From the NCBI GenBank assembly GCA_038049695.1, contig CP142452.1:95859501-95923500 (forward strand): DNA of 64,000 nt, written 5' to 3'. Position 1 is the stretch's first letter. The number at the start of each line of letters is the position of its first letter. The notes beneath the pieces were generated by a model, which did not search any database, was not told where the DNA came from, and saw only the letters and a list, made by a program, of their open reading frames with translations. Source of the DNA: Cinnamomum chago (taxonomy: Eukaryota; Streptophyta; Magnoliopsida; Laurales; Lauraceae). A program made the translations under genes and the position numbers. This document shows, one piece after another, positions 25,480 through 36,440 of this stretch.

Positions 25480-26295
25480 AAACTTAAAAAGATCCAAATA
25501 AGTTTCAAAAGATCCAAATAAGTTCCAAAAGATTTAAATAAAATTTCAATTTCAAACGATCCAAATAAAATTAAAAAAATGTAAATAAATTTCAGAAGAC
25601 GAAAATAAATTTCAAAAGAAAAAAATGAAATTAAAAATGGGAAATAAATTCTAAAAAAGGCAAACAAATTTCAAAAAATACAAATAAATTTAAAAGAAAG
25701 CAAATAAATTAAAAAAAATGCAATAAATTTCAAAAACAAGAAGAGAAAATTAAAAAAGACGCAAATAAATTTCAATTTTGTTTTTCAAAAGATGAAAATA
25801 AATTTAAAAAGACGCAAATAAAATTTAAAAGATCCAAATAAATTTCAAAATATATAAATAAATTTCAAAAGATGAAAATCAATTTAAAAAGACGCTAATA
25901 AATTTCAAAAGATCCAAATAAATTTAAGAAAATAGAAATAAATTTCAAAAGAAAAAATAAATTTCAAAAGATCCAAATAAAAATAAAAAAATGTAAATAA
26001 ATTTCAAAAGACATCAATAAAAACTCAAATAAATTTGCCAAAAACTCAGTTAGATTTGTCCAGAACTCAGATAAATTAGTCAGAAACTCAGATAGAATTT
26101 GTCAGAACACAGAGAATTTTTTTTTAGAATTCAAATAAATTTGCGCAAAACTCAGATAAATTTGACAAAAAATGAAAAAACTCAGATAAATTTGACAAAA
26201 CTCATATAAATTTGTTAAAAACTCAGATAAATTTGACAAAAAACTTAGATAAATTTCACAAAACTCAGTAAATTTCATAAAATTCATATAGTTTT
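25480..26295. repeat. AT-rich degenerate tandem array
   Basis: About 800 bases of a loosely repeated unit of roughly 20 bases. In the first two thirds the unit is AAATAAATTTCAAAAGATCC. From about 26020 it becomes AACTCAGATAAATTTGNCAA. The minus strand reads as F/L/I/Y-rich open frames that are repeat artefacts. It ends sharply about 240 bases before the GC-rich array at 26530. Confidence 0.9.
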
Positions 26296-26529
26296 GTCAA
26301 AAACAATATAACAACCCTCCTGCCTTCCTCCTCTAGCGATAACGTAGCACTGTCGACTACGTTCGGATCTCAGATCGGACTCCAGATCGTCAAGATATCG
26401 TCAAAACAAACTTCAATCGTTAATGTTTCTGGGTTTTGGGCTTTCGTAAGGTAAGTCAGGTCGAACCTGACCTAAATTGACCCGAGACTTGGGGCCTGGA
26501 ACGGACCCAACTAGGTCGTCGTCTTCTTC

Positions 26530-27085
26530 CTCCCAACGCCTGCAACAGGCGATGTCCCCCCTTCTGCTGTTGTCTTTCGCGACGATGATGGGCGGACGGC
26601 CGGACTGGCAAGGCGACGATGATGATGAAGAGAAACCGGCAGTGATGTGGTGGCTCCGGTCTTCCTCGACGATCTGCAATAGGCGATGTCCCCCCTTCTG
26701 CTGTTGTCTTCCACAACGACGATGAGCGGGCGACCGGACTGGCAAGGCGACGATGACGACGAAGAGAAACCGGCAGTGATGTGGCGGCTCCTGTCTTCCT
26801 CGACGATCTGCAACAGGCGATGTCCCCCCTTCTGCTGTTGTCTTCCACGGTGACGATGAGCTGGCGACCGGACTGGCAAGGTGACGATGATGACAAAGAG
26901 AAACCAGCAATGATGTGCAGCTCTGGTCTTCCTCGACTATTTGCAACAGGTGATGTCCCCCATTTTGCTGTTGTCTTCCGTTGCGACGATGGGCGGGCGA
27001 CCGGACTAGCAAGACGACGACGATGACGAAGAGAAATTGACAGTGATGCGACAGCTCCGGTCTTCTTTGACGATGAAAGGACGGT
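26530..27085. repeat. GC-rich minisatellite with period of about 134 bp, four copies
   Basis: The word AGGCGATGTC recurs at 26547, 26681 and 26815, and as AGGTGATGTC at 26948. Intervals are 134, 134 and 133. Each unit also carries TTCTGCTGTTGTCTTCC, a GGCGACCGGACTGGCAAGG word, a (GAC/GAT)n stretch and GAGAAACCGGCAGTGATG. Because 134 is not a multiple of three, the reading frame rotates between copies. The long open frames on both strands reflect low stop density and are not conserved coding. Confidence 0.9.
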
Positions 27086-27559
27086 GGCGATTGAACATGC
27101 CTAGCCGTGATTCTATTTTGTAAAACAGAATCATTGATCGTGCAATCTCCGTCAATTGAACATGCCCAGTCGTCTTCTTCAACAACAACCAGATAAGGGT
27201 ACAAAGCAGATAAGTGGTTCCTTTGGTGGGATAGATTTGAGAGAGGGAGAATGAAAGATTTGAAAATTTAAAATTCAAAATTTTATACCTAAACAGTTGA
27301 AAAGGGCAAATCAGTCATGAAAATTGCATCCAGAAACCTCTGGTTGCAAACAGTCTAGCTGCTTGGACGAGAGCCCTTAAAAAAAATTTGCCTGGACTAG
27401 AGGCTGGATAAATTCAATTCTAAGGACCTTTTGCTAATAATCTCTAATGATTTTAGGGATGTGAAAGGTATTGAAATAAAACTACTTGCACATATTTACA
27501 AATCATATGAATCTTAGGGGGCATATATAAAAAAAACTCTTATTTATTTGAAGAGCCCG

Positions 27560-27670
27560 GCTGCATCTCATGATATATTAGCGTTTTAGGGCTTCTCAGT
27601 TCTCCCTCACCCTCTCTCAAGTCCCAAGCTCGCGGCGGCAACAAGACCTTCTTTTTCTCTATCGTACGTG
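27560..27670 (+). promoter_or_regulatory. candidate promoter and first leader exon of RPS28
   Basis: TAGGGCTT (27587-27594) resembles a telo-box-like element of translation genes and is followed by a CT-rich leader (TTCTCCCTCACCCTCTCTC) ending at a GTATGT donor at 27671. The next good acceptor in context is directly before the RPS28 ATG (31430). Assignment to RPS28 implies a 5'UTR intron of about 3.76 kb. It could instead belong to a separate short transcript. Confidence 0.4.
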
Positions 27671-28137
27671 GTATGTAGCGTCTTTTTCTCTATCTCTTCT
27701 TTCCTATGACAAAGATCACATCTTTCATGTAAAAGCTGCTGTCTTTGTGAGTCGATTGGTGGTTCTTCTCTGTTTCTAGCCTTTTCTTTCCTTTCCTTGT
27801 AATTTCTTAGTCAAGATCTATGAATTCGATGTAAAGATCTAGGTTTTCTTTTTCTTATAGATGATGGTGGAGGCGATATGCTTCACGAGAGTTTGTTGGT
27901 AATCTAAGTATTTTCTGTAGTAGTTTGAGTTTGACATGCTAATCCTATTGTTTCTGCATAGGAAGAGACACATGAATGAGGCTATTCCACTCTTTTCATC
28001 TGTATAAGAAACAACCCATTTGATGTTTTCTTATAAATGTTTAGGGCCTGTTTGTTTCATCAAGAAATTGGATAACGAGGAATTCTATGAGTTTGTAATT
28101 TTTTTTTGTAAGTGGTTAGAATCAGATGTGAAGCCCG

Positions 28138-28156
28138 CCCCCCCCCCCCCCCCCCC
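28138..28156. repeat. poly-C tract
   Basis: Nineteen consecutive C bases, unusual in AT-rich plant DNA and followed by an A-rich stretch. It lies in the presumed RPS28 leader intron. Confidence 0.9.
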
Positions 28157-28203
28157 AATAAATAAAAAAAAACCATCCATAATATAAATTGAATAAGTGG
28201 AAG

Positions 28204-28275
28204 ATGAGAAATCAATGCCCAGCCAACCCCAACCCTAGTAATTCAAATCTTAGGAAAGTCAAGGTCCCATCTTTA
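28204..28275 (+). repeat. dispersed repeat B, copy 2
   Basis: It contains ATCAATGCCCAGCCAACC, then AATTCAAATCTTAGGAAAGT and CAAGGTCCCATC. A GGGCCTGTTTGTTTCATC start lies about 160 bases to the left, as a comparable CCCGGTTGTTTCGCC does left of copy 3. The whole may be one MITE type. Confidence 0.55.
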
Positions 28276-31200
28276 TATTGAGTTATCCGATTCCTTGTAT
28301 CGGTAGTGGTTTTGTCTATGCCTACTTCTTGCTTTTCTCATTGGTACATGAGTTTTGATTCAAGCTCTTGGAGATGGCTAAGTAGCTATTTCTCCATATG
28401 CTATTGAGCTTGTTTCTAGTGGAGGTGTTTTTGAAGGTGGATTTGAGCTTATTATGTGAGACAGGGTGTTAAACTCTGGAGTTGCTTGCACACGAGGTTG
28501 CAGGAAATGGATATAATCTGGACCTAGACAAACCCAAATCTGGGCCCTGACCATAGACCTAATCCAATTTCATTCTGGAGTTATAATATTCGAATGGAAC
28601 ACCACCTCTGAAAGTTGTGGCATGTACTGCCTTGCTTTGATCATTCCTGCTTGTTATGATGCCGAGGATTTTTGCATTTTTTGAATATTTTCTTGACCCT
28701 TTCAAGGCTGAAACTAAAGTGTAGAGGAGTTTGTTGATACTCCTAATCAAATGGGAGGGCTTGACAGAGATGGTATATTGTACCGTTTGCTTTGATTATT
28801 CAAATATGTGCTTAAGCCTTTGTGAATTAATCTTTTTATTTAACTGTTGACTCCTGCATAACATTCACGAATTTTACTTGTAAAAGCGGATATTTGAAGT
28901 GTTGTTTATGTTTAATTACTATTTTAGGTTCTTTAGTTCTTACCCTTTTTTAAAAAGAAAATCCCCTTTTTTAAAAAGAAGGTCTTCTTTAGTTCATTTT
29001 TTTTCTTTATTGCATCTTTTCTGGAACAAAATGCCTGAATGGTTTGAACACCAGACTGTTTCATTTTAGTGCTAAATTGGAATGGTTTTCAGATTGGAAT
29101 TGACAACTTTTTCTCAGGTCTGAAACAAGGTAAGTACGGTAGAATCAAAGTTCTAATCCAATTTCTTATGCTCAGGTCGACAGATCATTGTGAACTAATT
29201 TTTGGTTGGGTAGAATCTAAGGAACAGTAGCCACAAAATAGTCTTAATGTCTTCTATGGGTTGTATGCGGGAAAGATTGACCTGCAAGCAACTAATGTAC
29301 AACTGCATGGGATAGCTTATTCCCACTTGGTGGGTTAGGTGATTAGCTATTCGTTCCACTGCCTATCCACCTTGGATCTGTTAGAAATGAACCCAATCTA
29401 TCCACTGTTACAACTCTTGATATGGGATGACTGTGTGGAATGTGGGGGATTGCAAGGACGTGAATGATGTTGTTGGTTAATGGTTGGATGCAAGGATCCA
29501 AGAAGTGGTTGTGGAGGGTATATCGGCTGCCCCTCAAATGATATGTATCACTTGCCCTATATCTGTGTGGATCTAGTTTGAGGTTAAAAAGAAATCTGAG
29601 AAATATCTAAAGCATTGCTAATGCTAATAAAATGTCAGATTTTAATGTTGAATTTCATTCGCAACTTGAATAAATGTGTGTATCTATGTGTGTATCCCAT
29701 TGTCATGCATTTCCTCTGTTTTTTTTTTTGTTTTTTTTGTTTTATAACAGTAAAATTGTCCTATGTTGCTATATAATTCTAAAAGAACAGTTGTATTTGT
29801 TCACCTATATTCTTGATACAAAGTTATATTAAGTTAAGACCTAATAAAATGTTAATGGTCGAACAGTTGAATCAAAATCGGATCACTATATATGTTTACT
29901 ATGGATGTAACATGTAGTATCATGGTATCAACAGTTATGTTTTATGTAGTATAGTAGTACTTAAATGCTAAGTACTTCTTTAATACCTACAGCTAATTAC
30001 TTAGTACCTAGTGGTAGTTGGTGCTTTATGACTTATTAATATCACTTGGATAAGGGATCGATATATTTAGTATAAGAAGACACTTAACAAATTAATCTTA
30101 GTAAATTTAAAAAAAAATCTTGTTATTATATTCCCCCAAAACTCATGGATAGTTATGAACAAATATCCAAAAGAAAAGAGAAAGCAAGCGGAAAAAAGTC
30201 TAAAAAATCTTGGGTTTTTTTCTTTATCTTAAAGGAAAACCCAAGTTAAGGGTGATGTACATCCTTTGGTTTTTCAAGTTTCGACTTAAAATGTCGTTAG
30301 TAGAAAGGCACAAAAGTCTCTGTACAATCTTTCTTTTGCAAGAGAGTGAAGGAAAGAGAGGGTTTTTTGTCATTAAAAAGGTTTGTTTAATAAACATTAG
30401 GGCGAATCAGCTGGTGTGGCCGTTAAATTGACTGTCACATTTTGATATATATGAATGGCGATAAAAACCAAAAGGTGGTGTTGTCTCAGCAGATATGGCT
30501 GATCTATCAGCCAATATGATGTTTAGACCAATATTTTGGTCCATTGGTGGGTGAGATGGTTGCAGCGAAAAGGGATGCTGGATTAGGTGCAAATGTTTGA
30601 GATGAAAAAGGAAGAAGGATGAAGAAAAAAGAATAAACTCACCTTGATGCCACTTTGTAAGGTAATTTCTGCTGGTAGGATAGCTGCCAACAGTAGTATA
30701 GTTTCTGTTGCATTGTTTATATTGGTGATGTGTCAAAAGGAACGGGTCTGTTTGACAGTAATCCTTCTTGCTCTTTTTATGCTGAAAAAGAGCATGAGTG
30801 TAGGGTATTTAGGGCTTATATATATAGGGCCCCATATATATATATTGAATGCTATCGGGTTTGTAACTACATGGGCTTGGATCCAACCTGAAACTTTTTG
30901 TATTTAATCCATAACCAAATCATGCTGAAATATGAGGCCTCGCTTTTTTGATTTATTATTATTTTTTTTCTCCCTTTCTTTCTTTTCTTTGTTCTGTCTG
31001 TTTGGCCATTTGGGTAATCCGGTACAGGTATTCATTGACATCCTTAGTTCCAAGGTGGCTTGACTTTGAAAGAGCTGAGTTCCACTTGCAAAGGTACTAG
31101 AGTTGGGGATGACATGGTGAATGTGTCTGCAGTTTGATTATTTTTAAGGTGGTGGTTGTCCATTTGCAGTTTCATTTGGATTCTTGGGACTATCATCAAA

Positions 31201-31431
31201 TAGGAGAGTGTGGTGTGGGATGGGCTTCATGGATGAATGGCTTTGATGCTTATATTTGGTTCCATTTGTACCTTAACTGTTAAATAAAATCATGTATTTG
31301 TTCCGATATAGCATCATTTGTTACATTCAACCTTTTGAAGGAATGAGAACTGCATTGTCATGCATAGACTGACCGGTATTTAATAAATTGATTTCAAACT
31401 AATTGGCATTATTGTATCCTCAGCTTGCAGA
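28276..31431. other. presumed RPS28 leader intron, no other gene seen
   Basis: T-rich and AT-rich sequence without protein-like frames, consistent with intron DNA. The acceptor CAGCTTGCAG ends at 31430, one base before the ATG. Confidence 0.4.
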
Positions 31432-31629
31432 ATGGATACTCAGGTGAAGCTCGCTGTGGTGGTTAAGGTGATGGGGAGAACAGGATCGCGAGGACAAGTG
31501 ACTCAGGTCCGAGTCAAGTTTCTCGATGACCAGAACCGTTTGATCATGAGGAACGTGAAGGGGCCTGTCAGGGAAGGCGACATCCTTACGCTGCTTGAGT
31601 CTGAAAGGGAAGCAAGGAGGCTGCGCTGA
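31432..31629 (+). CDS. RPS28: 40S ribosomal protein eS28 (RPS28)
   Basis: A single coding exon encodes 65 residues, the full length usual for plant eS28. It starts [20 protein letters not shown] and ends with the conserved [12 protein letters not shown]. The centre carries QVRVKFLDD and [12 protein letters not shown], hallmarks of the S1-like/OB fold of eS28. The protein is a structural component of the small cytosolic ribosomal subunit near the mRNA exit region. An acceptor (TTGCAG) lies one base before the ATG, so a 5'UTR intron is likely. Codon use is GC-richer than the surroundings, as for a highly expressed gene. No change in conserved residues was noticed, and it looks functional. Confidence 0.97.
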   Translation: MDTQVKLAVVVKVMGRTGSRGQVTQVRVKFLDDQNRLIMRNVKGPVREGDILTLLESEREARRLR

Positions 31630-32333
31630 GGATGGGATATCGTTAGGGTTGTGAGGGAAGGTGACTTCCCTTGAACTGCTTAAAATGAGTTTTATTTAAC
31701 CTTGAGAAGGAGGTTGAGATGAGAGTTATGAGGACTAGTTTTGGTTAAAAGACTAGTTGTGTCATTGTTGAGTGAGTATTTTCCGCTTCCCTCTATTGTA
31801 GTGACTTCTGATTGAGAATACCAAGTTTGATGAGATAAGCCTTTTGTTTTGCTACTGAAGGCGTTGTTTCATATTTATTAGCTTTACATATATCTGCCTC
31901 ATCCTGGGACGTGCAGTTAGACCTCTTTAATCAGAAAATGAGTGTGTTCCTCCCATTACTTGCATTAGTAAATGTTGGACTGTTTCATGCATGGCCACTA
32001 TAAAAATGATGCGTATATGCTTACTAACTTGTGCCTGTTCTTTTAAAGGGCTTTTAGGCATTGATGCATGATAAGGTCTATATTTCTAGATCATAAAACA
32101 AATATTTTTGATGCTAGAGAATTTGCTTCATATATGCTGCAAACTTTTCCCTGCAATGTGGAGCTGCTAGCTTGAGGCCACTTGAGAGTTTGCATGCTGC
32201 TAGCAAATTTTCTGATGGGCTTTTTATTAGATCGATGGTAGAGAAGTTTGTAAGGTAGCGTGTGTGCAAGCATCTGCAGGTATGAGTAGATTGTTTTGTT
32301 GTAATGAATGTTTGTCTTGTATCTGAACATCAA

Positions 32334-32404
32334 GCATCTATGAGATTGGGAATATGCTTTTACTTTCATGCATCTATGAGATTGGGAATCTGCTTTTACT
32401 TTCG
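32334..32404. repeat. 36-bp tandem duplication
   Basis: GCATCTATGAGATTGGGAAT, followed by a CTTTTACTTTC word, occurs twice at a 36-base interval with one difference. Confidence 0.9.
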
Positions 32405-33098
32405 TCCTAATCTGTAAAGTGCTATTGCGTGATCTCATCGGTGAGTTTTCATGGGCGTGGTCTAAGTGGAAAAAAAAAAGAAGTTATCCTATCCATATAT
32501 TTTAAGAATGTGAACTGTGCAAATGCTGATGGCCGCAGCATGCAGTGAAAAATGGATCTATGGAATGATCAGTGGGTAAATAGGTTGGTTCATGCTCCAG
32601 CAGATACGAAGTTTGTATTTTCAGATGTGTCTACAAAACTCGTATTCTTGTGAATGGGCCACAATGGTGGGCCAAGCTAGTCCATTTGTGGTGAGACCCA
32701 CATCAATGATTAGAGGATGAACTCAGCTCAAGCTATATTGGGGTTACTTGCAACTATAATTCTTTGTAAATCTAGCTACTATAGCAAAGTCCGAAGATTG
32801 TGAGGCATCCATTTATGCCTCTCTATCTGACTTGTCTGTACGAGTGAGGAGTTAGAGAAGTAGACTTTACGACTGCGAGTCTTGGGCAGACTTAAGATTC
32901 ACTGAATGTGGAAATTGTGAAAAAAGGCCGAATTTGGGGCCCGGTTGTTTCGCCTAATTGAATACATTGGAATTGTTAGGTCATTTCTAAAATCTTTTAA
33001 ATTAAAGAAAAAAAAAATGGTTCATTCCAAAAGAAAAAAAAAAAAAAAAGATCATCAAATTATCTCCCTTCTAATGTACGATGAATGAAGGAGAGGTT

Positions 33099-33170
33099 GA
33101 TAATTAATACCCATCTGCTAGAGCGCCACTGTAGTCATTCAAATCCTAGGAAAGTGAGGGTGGCATCTAC
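33099..33170 (+). repeat. dispersed repeat B, copy 3
   Basis: Shares ATTAATACCCATCTGCTAG, then CATTCAAATCCTAGGAAAGT with copies 1 and 2. Confidence 0.5.
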
Positions 33171-33903
33171 ATCTCCACCTTGTATCATTTACCATTCATC
33201 TCTTTAATAAATCTAGTTAGAGATCAATTTACATTAAATTCTTGTGTATTCAATTTCCATACAAACAAACAGGCATTTGGTATTCAGTTTTTTTGCCCTT
33301 ACACAAAAGTTAGTGAAGGATCTCTTGGTGTAATAAGAGCAACTCAACTTTCTTGGACCCAAACTGGATGATCCCTTGATCAGTAATTAAGTATTTAAGT
33401 CCACTAAATCATACTCCTCATCTTAATTGGACAAAAATGGAGGCTCCTTTCGATAACATCCACATCATCGGGAGGCAGAACTCATTTCCCTACTACTGAG
33501 CCTCATCCTGTCTGAGACTCTCCGTTCAGGAATCTGAAACTTTCTCATACATCTATACTAGATACCAAGCTACACCGCCAAGAGCTCAGCTCCACTCCAT
33601 CTGCAGCACGACAGCATTGTAACAATCACGACAAGTCATCTCATCCACCTTTCACCTTTTTTGAATCCAGATCCCCTATTTAGAGCTGGCTTTTAAAGAC
33701 TACACCGATTTTAAACTCAACAAGTTCATGTGTCACCCCTTGATTGGTTCAAACAGGGGATGGAGATTCTTTACAATAGTATAAGTAGCATCCTTAGTAT
33801 GCTAGAGTAGGTAGGTTAACGCTATGCATTAGCTTTTTAATTCCCAATGTAAATTTTTCTCTCTAATTCATCAAATAATATATTGAAATATTTACAGCAT
33901 AAA

Positions 33904-33976
33904 GCGCCTGTAGCTCAGTGGATAGAGCGTCTGTTTCCTAAGCAGAAAGTCGTAGGTTCGACCCCTACCTGGCGCG
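33904..33976 (+). tRNA. tRNA-Arg (anticodon CCT)
   Basis: 73 bases, no intron. Acceptor arms GCGCCTG and CTGGCGC pair except at one T-T position. The A box is TAGCTCAGTGGA and the B box GGTTCGACCCC. The anticodon loop TTCCTAA has CCT at the anticodon, reading AGG codons. The discriminator base is G, and CCA is not encoded. The sequence corresponds to the conserved plant nuclear tRNA-Arg(CCU). All arms are intact, so it should be functional. Confidence 0.96.
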
Positions 33977-33981
33977 TAATA

Positions 33982-33987
33982 TTTTTT
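33982..33987 (+). terminator. RNA polymerase III terminator of tRNA-Arg
   Basis: Six consecutive T residues begin six bases after the mature 3' end, the usual Pol III stop. Confidence 0.85.
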
Positions 33988-35227
33988 ATTTGTCTATTTT
34001 GGTTCATGATGGTGTTTTACTTCATCCCTTTTCTTTTTTTTTTTGGTCTTTGATCTTTGTATTTTGTTCTTCTTAGTATGACTATAGCCAGTGGTTTGTG
34101 ATGATGGTGTTTAATTTCAGTTCTGGTTGACATTTCTAGTATTTTTTTTTTTTATCTCATTGATTATCGTGTGCATTTCTTAAAGGTTAAATTTAGTCTT
34201 AGTGGTTGCGATATAAGGTTTTTTTTTTTAAAAATGTTTCTTCAATGCTATCCACTGTTTCGAGGGTCGTTTTTTATTTCATTATTTTGATGATGAAAGA
34301 TATTGATTTAAGGTTTGAAACATTCTTTTTTGCCGTCTGTGTTTTAATTGTGTTTATTTTTTATTTTTTTGAAAACATTTATGGCTTTCACACGAGCCTA
34401 TCATTGTTTACGACTTTAGGATGGCAAATATATCTCATTGGTAGGACGAGAATATTAACATTTTCTTTTATATAAATACTCGCACAACTACACACACTCA
34501 AGTCCCTCACTGTCACTGCTACAGTCAAGGATTGAAAAGGGAGGTGCTTTACCATTGTGCTATTGATAGATTTGCTTGGCATTTATTGATTTTAGTGTCG
34601 AAATTGATATTCACTGTATTTTTTTTTCTTTTTTCATTCATTGTATTCTTCTATGTGATTTTTACAAAAAAATTAATTTTAAATCTTAATTCAAAGGTTT
34701 TATGAAGAAAAATCACAAATTGACAAGAGAGTTGTTTGTACATTTTTTTTGACAAAATTATCCTATCATTAACTTTCATTGATAAAAACTATGTGTTGCT
34801 TCATCTTTCTCTATCTAGTGATAGAAAGTTGGTGAAAACTATTGCATTTTGTGCTCCAATTGTCTTATTTAGGTGGTCATGGTAATCTTCCTCCTGTGTG
34901 TGGTCTTATGCTTGATTTCCACTCATTTCTCGTTCCTTATTAAAGTGGATTATGGTGACTTTTGATGGTGTGAATTTAGAGTGCAAGGTGTTCGATGAAA
35001 TGCCGAAATGAGGATTTTCTCTTGATTTAATAGGTGACTTTGAGTAAGATTGGAGGGGGTGGGTTTGGTTATTCCCGTATCTTTTTTTATTTTTCAAGAG
35101 AGGCATGTGCTCACAGAGTATATATATACAGCTTGTAATTACGTATCATGACAAAACAGGGAAAGAGGTAATGAGTGTCGGCTCCTGTTTCTGAGCCACC
35201 CGATGTTACAATCATGATATGAAGATC
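33988..35227. other. intergenic, T-rich, no supported gene
   Basis: Low-complexity T-rich DNA with short open frames. A degraded tRNA-like stretch on the minus strand near 34530-34570 resembles the remnant at 12640-12780. Confidence 0.4.
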
Positions 35228-35230
35228 TAA

Positions 35231-35604
35231 GAGCATCTCCAAGAGATACTTTAAATTTGGATATGCTTTTTAAAAAATGAAGGCTGATGTGGCATATGTA
35301 TTTTGGCAAATGTAACTTGGCAACTCCAAGAGAGATGCCAAATGCAAATGTAAGTGGGCCTATGATCATTATTTTATTCAAAAGAAAGATTTGCACCCAA
35401 AAACTCAAATGCAAGTGGGCTCTCACCATTATTTTATTCAAAAAAAAAATTTGAAGTATGCTTTATGGTATGCCAAATTTGGCATACCATCACATACTTC
35501 AAATGCCATGCAGGATATGGAGTATCTGTTGGAGACAATCTCATATGTCAATTAGAGTTGTTAGAGGCTGACATGGCAATTTGAAGTTGCTGTTGGAGTT
35601 GCTC
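35231..35604. mobile_element. Tourist-like MITE (GAGCATCTCCAA ends, TAA duplication)
   Basis: 374 bp with ends GAGCATCTCCAA (35231-35242) and the inverted TTGGAGTTGCTC (35593-35604), one mismatch in twelve. TAA flanks both sides (35228-35230 and 35605-35607). The GAGCATCTCCAA end type with a 3-bp duplication is typical of plant PIF/Harbinger MITEs. Subterminal inverted words (TGGTATGCCAAATTTGGCATACCA) lie inside. No coding. It lies about 430 bases past the SOSEKI stop codon. Confidence 0.8.
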
Positions 35605-35679
35605 TAAATCAGATACTTTTTACACTAGGGACTGCAATTACAGACCCTCCTCCCCTGCTCCCTCCCATTTGCCCCACAA

Positions 35680-36440
35680 TAAACTCGTGGGATCACATCA
35701 CAATGGAGCATGCTGATTTTGACTTTTGACCCTATCATTACGCGACCAGTCTTTTGTCCCATATCAACTTTATTTATTTTTCTGTTGTAAGAGTCAAACT
35801 AAAGAGGAAACCTATAGAGAAGCAAGGGATAAAAAGTCCAGAGGCCCCAAGCAATGGATGGCCAAAGCTATGAAGAAAGAACTAAGAAGGAATGTGTTCT
35901 TTTCTCCACTTCCTTTCACTTAATAACAATAAAATCGACAAAGATGCATGAACAAGAAGAATCAGAGCTTGCCTGCCCTGCAACAGCATATCACACAATA
36001 ATTAACCAGTTGGTAGGTGTTTATTTATTTGTTAATAGGACTGGTGAAGAGAGCAGTGGCCCAAAAGAGGAGATTCTTGGGACGATTCCTTTGTCGTGGT
36101 CGTCAACTCGTCCTCTGTGGTCCGGGGCATCTTCTCAGCTGCTGGCCCACCTTTTCCTCCTCGGCTTTTCATGGCTCTACAAGACTTCATATGGGTGTGC
36201 AGTTTCTCTGGCTTGAAGTGCTTCCCACACTGACTGCAATGCATGCCATCATCATCAATATATAAGAATAGTGTTCTCAAGAGTATCATATATAGTAACA
36301 TGATTAGACTGTTTAAAATTGTACTGTGTAATCAGTTTCCCCAATCATTATCTGTCCAGCTATTCTCCACATACAGAAGATCCCTCATTGTGCAGATAAT
36401 TCCAGACACTTGTCCACAATGGGCAGATTCAGGATTTTCT
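35680..36440. repeat. segmental duplication, left member (SOSEKI last exon and 3' flank)
   Basis: Matches 45655-46336 plus 48914-48985 in the same orientation. Shared stretches include AATCGACAAAGATGCATGAA, GAATCAGAGCTTGCC and TAAAATTGT-CTGTGT. It marks the left edge of a direct duplication of about 10 kb. Confidence 0.8.

Larger units (their letters stand above)
31630..33903. other. RPS28 3' flank and intergenic DNA
   Basis: Contains a 36-bp tandem duplication (32334-32404) and dispersed repeat B copy 3 (33099-33170), the latter following a MITE-end-like motif at about 32940. No other gene is seen. Confidence 0.4.

Noticed and set aside
26413-27204. 263-codon minus-strand frame and overlapping frames
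   Set aside because: They cover a 134-bp-period array. The period is not a multiple of three, so each copy is read in a different frame, which excludes a conserved repeat protein.
36032-36301. Stand-alone 89-residue zinc-finger gene
   Set aside because: The frame enters SOSEKI intron 5. The finger belongs to SOSEKI exon 6, joined in phase to exon 5 (36839-36741), which supplies the first finger cysteine.
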